From Streptomyces changanensis (GTDB lineage: Bacteria; Actinomycetota; Actinomycetes; Streptomycetales; Streptomycetaceae): DNA of 64,000 nucleotides. Location: contig NZ_CP102332.1 in the NCBI RefSeq assembly GCF_024600715.1, positions 5,890,001-5,954,000 on the forward strand. The letters run 5' to 3'. The notes under the pieces are model-generated. The model searched no databases and was not told the DNA's origin. It saw only the letters and a list, made by a program, of their open reading frames with translations. Shown piece by piece: positions 61,012-64,000 of this stretch (its first letter is position 1; the number at the start of each line of letters is the position of its first letter). The position numbers were made by a program, and so were the translations under genes.

Positions 61012-62280
61012 TTACCGACTGAGGGCGCGCTGGGCCGGCGCGGCTGCGGGGAGCCGGGGGGCGGGCGCCGGGAGCGGCTTCCGGGCCGGCGGTGCGGGCA
61101 CGGGGAGGAGGTCGGCGGCAGTGCTGGCGAGCTGGGCCAGCAGGTCGGTGGGGGCGCCGGCGGAGAGGCAGATGGGCCATGCTGCCCGGTCGAGGTTGTC
61201 CCCGCCGTACAGCATCCATCGGTCCGGCGTGGCGTGAGGGGTGGACTCGAAGACGATGGTCCGGTCAGGTGCCGTCCACGTGGTGCGGGCGGGGTGGCTC
61301 GCTGGGTGCCAGGCGGCGCTGTGGAGGACGTCGTTCGGGTCGCCGGCGGTGACGAGGGGCGGGGCATCGAGGTACTGGAGCATCGTGCGGATGAGGGGCA
61401 CGGGTGTGCCGACGGTGATGGTGGCGTGCCAGAGGCGCTCGCCGACGGGGCCGTCGTACTCGGCGATGGTCCAGGCGACGTCGGTGCGGTGCCGGGCCTC
61501 GTGGTCGAACTCAACCCGAACGGTGAGGGATTCGTGGGAGGCGATGGTCGTCTCGTCGAAGGGGCGGTACTTCTCCCACTGGCGCTCCTCGTCGAAGAAG
61601 ACTTCGAGGAACGCCTCGTGGTCCCCGGGGCCGGCGGTGGGCGGTTCGGCCAGGGTGGTGGGGTTGGTGCCGAGGAGCTGCCGTATCGACTGTCCGAGAT
61701 CCGTGAGCGGGGCGGGGCCGGGGCGGACGGCGGCGGAGAAGAGGCGGTGGAACTCGGCGATGGCCTCGGTCTCGTCGGCGTACGAGGTGGAGATCTGCCG
61801 GAGGTGGTTCTCGCCGTGCAGGTGGACATGCCTGCGCACGCCAGTGATGTAGGAGCCGACGGCGACGGTGTTCTGGTCGTCGTCGGCGTGCAGGTGGATG
61901 ATCAGGCGGCCTTCGGCGATGTCGTCGTGGATGCGCTGGGCCTTGGCGCCGACCTCTCGGATCTCGTCGCGGGTGCACCAGGGCATGGGGTAGTTCGCCC
62001 AGGTCCACTCGGTGTCGATCTCCTTCTGGAGGGCGGGGTCGATCTCGGTGGTGTAGCCGTTCTGCTGGAGGAGTTCGGCGGCCTTGGCGGTGTAGTAGGG
62101 CTCCTCCCGGTCGATGCGGGCCAGGAGCATGGTGGCCGGGCCGGTGCTGCGGAAGCCGAGGTCATGCAGGTGGGAGTGGGCGGCGTCGGCCGTGGGGCCG
62201 GTCGTAGTGGCGACGACGGCGGGGTGGTGGTCCGGGTGCAGCGCGAAGCGGACGTGGGCGTCGGCAGGGGCGTACGGCAT
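61012..62280 (-). CDS. DUF317-like actinobacterial protein
   Basis: This 422-residue soluble protein starts at ATG 62280. The first 100 residues (HVRFALHPDHHPAVVATTTG, ATMLLARIDREEPYYTAKAA) and the repeated later units that end in Trp-rich blocks (LHSAAWHPASHPARTTWTAP; DRWMLYGGDNLDRAAWPICL) resemble DUF317 proteins, which are confined to actinobacteria and frequent on plasmids and integrative elements. The C-terminus is Pro/Ala-rich. Function unknown. It is the third gene of the minus-strand operon, 13 bp after the DnaB-N-like gene. Confidence 0.65.
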   Translation of the reverse strand: MPYAPADAHVRFALHPDHHPAVVATTTGPTADAAHSHLHDLGFRSTGPATMLLARIDREEPYYTAKAAELLQQNGYTTEIDPALQKEIDTEWTWANYPMPWCTRDEIREVGAKAQRIHDDIAEGRLIIHLHADDDQNTVAVGSYITGVRRHVHLHGENHLRQISTSYADETEAIAEFHRLFSAAVRPGPAPLTDLGQSIRQLLGTNPTTLAEPPTAGPGDHEAFLEVFFDEERQWEKYRPFDETTIASHESLTVRVEFDHEARHRTDVAWTIAEYDGPVGERLWHATITVGTPVPLIRTMLQYLDAPPLVTAGDPNDVLHSAAWHPASHPARTTWTAPDRTIVFESTPHATPDRWMLYGGDNLDRAAWPICLSAGAPTDLLAQLASTAADLLPVPAPPARKPLPAPAPRLPAAAPAQRALSR

Positions 62281-62293
62281 CGGGGTCCTTCGG

Positions 62294-63439
62294 TTACGGG
62301 GTTCGAGGGGCGGCGGGCCGGGCGGCGGCGTGCGCATGCGGCTGCGAGACGGAGAGGGGACTTCGCGGGCCTGCCCGTGGCGTGGCCCGGGTCTTCGAGG
62401 GAGTAGGCGAGGCGGGGGGCGGGCGGACCGCCTGCTGCCAGCGGCGGCGGACGGAGGCGAGGTCGGCCAGGGCCCTGCGCCCGCCCGTGAGGAGCTGGTG
62501 GACCGTGTTGGCCGGATCATTCGTGAAGGCGGTGATCCGGTCGGCCGTGTGGCGGGCGCGAGCGAGCAGGGCGCGTTCGACGATCCGGGTGCCCCAGTAG
62601 TCGGGGGAGCCGGCGGCGTCCCCGAGCAGGGTGAGCACCTCCGATGGCGCGATGCCGGCAGCGAGGACGCCTCGGTGCTGCGCCTCCCACATCACCGTGA
62701 TCGGATCTACCGGATCACCGCGGTGGGTGAGCGCGGTCACGCACTGCCACAGCCCGGAGTGCACCGGGTGGACGAAGTCCTCGGCAGCAACCCATCGCAT
62801 CTCCTTCACGGTGGCCGGCCAGATCAGCGCGCTCGCGAGCAGCATTCGCTCCTGGTCCTGGGCCTCGTCGACATCAGGCGAAGGCGGCGAGGGCGGCGTG
62901 GGGGTTCGGGGCAGTGAGCCGGGGTGGGCTGGGAAGTCCCGGGAGAGCACGTCGAGTTGCCGAGCGAGTGCGTTGGCCGCGGCGAGAGCGTGTGCGGGGC
63001 GGTCGGGCACCGTGTCGTCCTGGGCGGCCTGGGCGAGGGTCTCGGCGTGGAGCCGGATGGACCGCCGGGCGTGTTCGGCGTGGACCATAGCCGCGTACGC
63101 ACCGGCGTGCTCGGGGCGGGGGCAGGCGGAGATCAGCAGGTGGAGGTAGGCCGCGGTCAGGGCCGGCGCCTTCTGGCGGGCTTCCTTCAGGACCGCCCGT
63201 AGCCAGGTCAAGCCGGTCTGGGACTCCTGCTCCTTTGGGGCCGGCACGGTTCGCATCGCGGCGAGGAGGGCTCCGTGGGCCGGGTTGGCGAAGGAGTCCG
63301 GCTCGAGTCCGGCTGTCGTGCGGAGCAGTTGGGGGGTGAGGAGGAGGGCACCGAGCAGGGCCTGCTCGGTGTAGTGGGCGGGGTCGCATTGGGCCGGTTC
63401 GTACGGCGCCTCGTCTTGGGGTTCGGCGGCGTGGGGCAT
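62294..63439 (-). CDS. protein with two DnaB N-terminal-like domains, no helicase domain
   Basis: This 381-residue protein starts at ATG 63439, overlapping the stop of the methyltransferase gene (TGATG). Its first half has the DnaB-N pattern TEQALLGALLLTPQLLRTTA, DSFANPAHGALLAAM. The second half repeats it as QERMLLASALIWPATVKEMR, DFVHPVHSGLWQCVTAL, GDPVDPITVMWEAQHRG, EVLTLLGDAA. There is no RecA/Walker A ATPase region; the C-terminus is a basic Pro/Arg-rich tail. It could bind a DnaB-type helicase or primase and steer replication of an element. That role is inference. Confidence 0.78.
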   Translation of the reverse strand: MPHAAEPQDEAPYEPAQCDPAHYTEQALLGALLLTPQLLRTTAGLEPDSFANPAHGALLAAMRTVPAPKEQESQTGLTWLRAVLKEARQKAPALTAAYLHLLISACPRPEHAGAYAAMVHAEHARRSIRLHAETLAQAAQDDTVPDRPAHALAAANALARQLDVLSRDFPAHPGSLPRTPTPPSPPSPDVDEAQDQERMLLASALIWPATVKEMRWVAAEDFVHPVHSGLWQCVTALTHRGDPVDPITVMWEAQHRGVLAAGIAPSEVLTLLGDAAGSPDYWGTRIVERALLARARHTADRITAFTNDPANTVHQLLTGGRRALADLASVRRRWQQAVRPPPASPTPSKTRATPRAGPRSPLSVSQPHAHAAARPAAPRTP

Positions 63440-64000
63440 CAGGCGGCCAGGGCGAAGTCGTCGGGGTTGAAGCTGTGATCGAGGTGCGGGGCGAGAAGGT
63501 GGGCGGCGAGCCTTGGAGGGACGGCGTTGCCAATCTGGCTGAACACCTGGCCTTTGTTGCCCTGCCAGGGGTAGTCGGCGGGGAAGGTCTGCAGGATGCC
63601 GGCCTCGGCGGCCGTGATCCGGATCGGCGGCGGTGGCGGCGGGGCGGCGTCGCCGACCGCGGTGTTCGGGGGAGGCTCGGCGATCCAGGTGCACTCGTTG
63701 GCACGGTGCCCGAAGAACAGAGTCCCGGCCGGCTCGTCGATGGCCCGGACCGTGGCGTTGGTCTGGTTGTTGCTGCGCAGCGACCATGACCAGCGGTGCG
63801 CCTCGGCGGTGAAGGTGGGGGCCGGTGCGTCGGTGGCCCGGTTTTCCCGTACGCCGTGCCGGGCGGTCCAGCCGGCTCCTTCTCGGCGGGAGGACAGGAC
63901 GACGTCGCCTGCGAGGGGTGTCCAGGTGCCGCGGGCGCGGGCGTCGGAGAGCGTTTTGCGCGCGCCGGAGGGGAACGGCTCGGGGCCGCCGCCCGGTCCG
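63439..64000 (-). CDS. C5 cytosine DNA methyltransferase, N-terminus beyond window
   Basis: The C-terminal 187 residues are visible. They end with the conserved late motifs: RITAAEAGILQTFPADYPWQ (motif IX region, with the ILQTFP block) and FSQIGNAVPPRLAAHLLAPH (motif X, QIGNAVPP). Upstream within the fragment is the target-recognition region (HRWSWSLRSNNQTNATVRAI). Catalytic motifs I, IV and VI lie to the right of the window. It modifies cytosine at C5 in a sequence that cannot be predicted. No restriction enzyme adjoins it on this strand within the window; the Mrr operon is convergent 3 kb away. Confidence 0.85.
   Translation of the reverse strand, partial: GPGGGPEPFPSGARKTLSDARARGTWTPLAGDVVLSSRREGAGWTARHGVRENRATDAPAPTFTAEAHRWSWSLRSNNQTNATVRAIDEPAGTLFFGHRANECTWIAEPPPNTAVGDAAPPPPPPIRITAAEAGILQTFPADYPWQGNKGQVFSQIGNAVPPRLAAHLLAPHLDHSFNPDDFALAA

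Overview
The window is high-GC actinobacterial DNA, almost certainly Streptomyces: strong GC bias at third codon positions, LacI/ROK/TetR/HxlR regulators, lipoprotein sugar-binding proteins, DUF317-like, DUF1996 and DUF6087-like proteins, and abundant insertion sequences. The mixture of secreted hydrolases, IS elements and many broken genes suits a chromosome arm or an accessory island; this is an inference.

Region 1 (about 1-19.4 kb) is a carbohydrate-use locus. It has a phosphotransferase cut by the window edge, a MalK/MsiK-type ATPase, a ROK repressor divergent from a sugar ABC importer operon (binding protein, two permeases) that ends in a GH1 beta-glucosidase, and a LacI repressor divergent from a secreted GH55-like enzyme. 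Then come a secreted CBM32-hydrolase-CBM32 protein, a DUF1996 secreted protein and a GH3 beta-glucosidase. A perfect palindrome built on GGAGAGCGCTCTCC lies in front of the phosphotransferase, the GH55-like gene and the GH3 gene (and again at 40.25 kb), so one LacI-type regulator probably controls them together. The enzymes fit degradation of beta-1,3-glucan to oligosaccharides, import, and cytoplasmic cleavage to glucose.

Region 2 (19.4-30.3 kb) begins with about 1.3 kb of degraded DNA. A second importer operon follows (binding protein, two permeases, GH13 alpha-glucosidase, secreted GH87-like beta-helix enzyme), then a hairpin terminator and an ABC exporter. This looks like alpha-glucan (nigeran or alpha-1,3-glucan) use. 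With region 1 it could form a fungal cell-wall-degrading island. Neither importer operon has its own ATPase.

Region 3 (30.3-51 kb) is a patchwork of small intact genes and remnants. Intact genes include a P-loop kinase, an acetyltransferase with a TetR regulator, a cupin, a carbonic anhydrase with a SulP transporter, a phosphotransferase, a GNAT, an HxlR-controlled NmrA/DsbA/SnoaL group and a nuclease-like DUF5655 protein. Remnants include signal peptidase, SpoIIE phosphatase, GNAT, LysR, SDR, HNH nuclease, cupin, SnoaL and amino-acid permease genes. An IS701-family element with CTAG target duplications and an IS3-family element that is itself interrupted lie here. A decayed paralogue of the GH55-like gene keeps its promoter and operator upstream of the carbonic anhydrase.

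Region 4 (51-58 kb) holds small and large membrane proteins, a small HTH protein and two diverged, tandem IS5-family elements. Region 5 (58-64 kb) has a coupled operon of a small membrane protein and two membrane-anchored Mrr-type nucleases, convergent with an operon (minus strand) encoding a C5 cytosine methyltransferase (cut by the right edge), a protein with two DnaB N-terminal-like domains and no helicase, and a DUF317-like protein. This last region has the character of a defence locus or an integrated element. No tRNA, rRNA or CRISPR array was seen.
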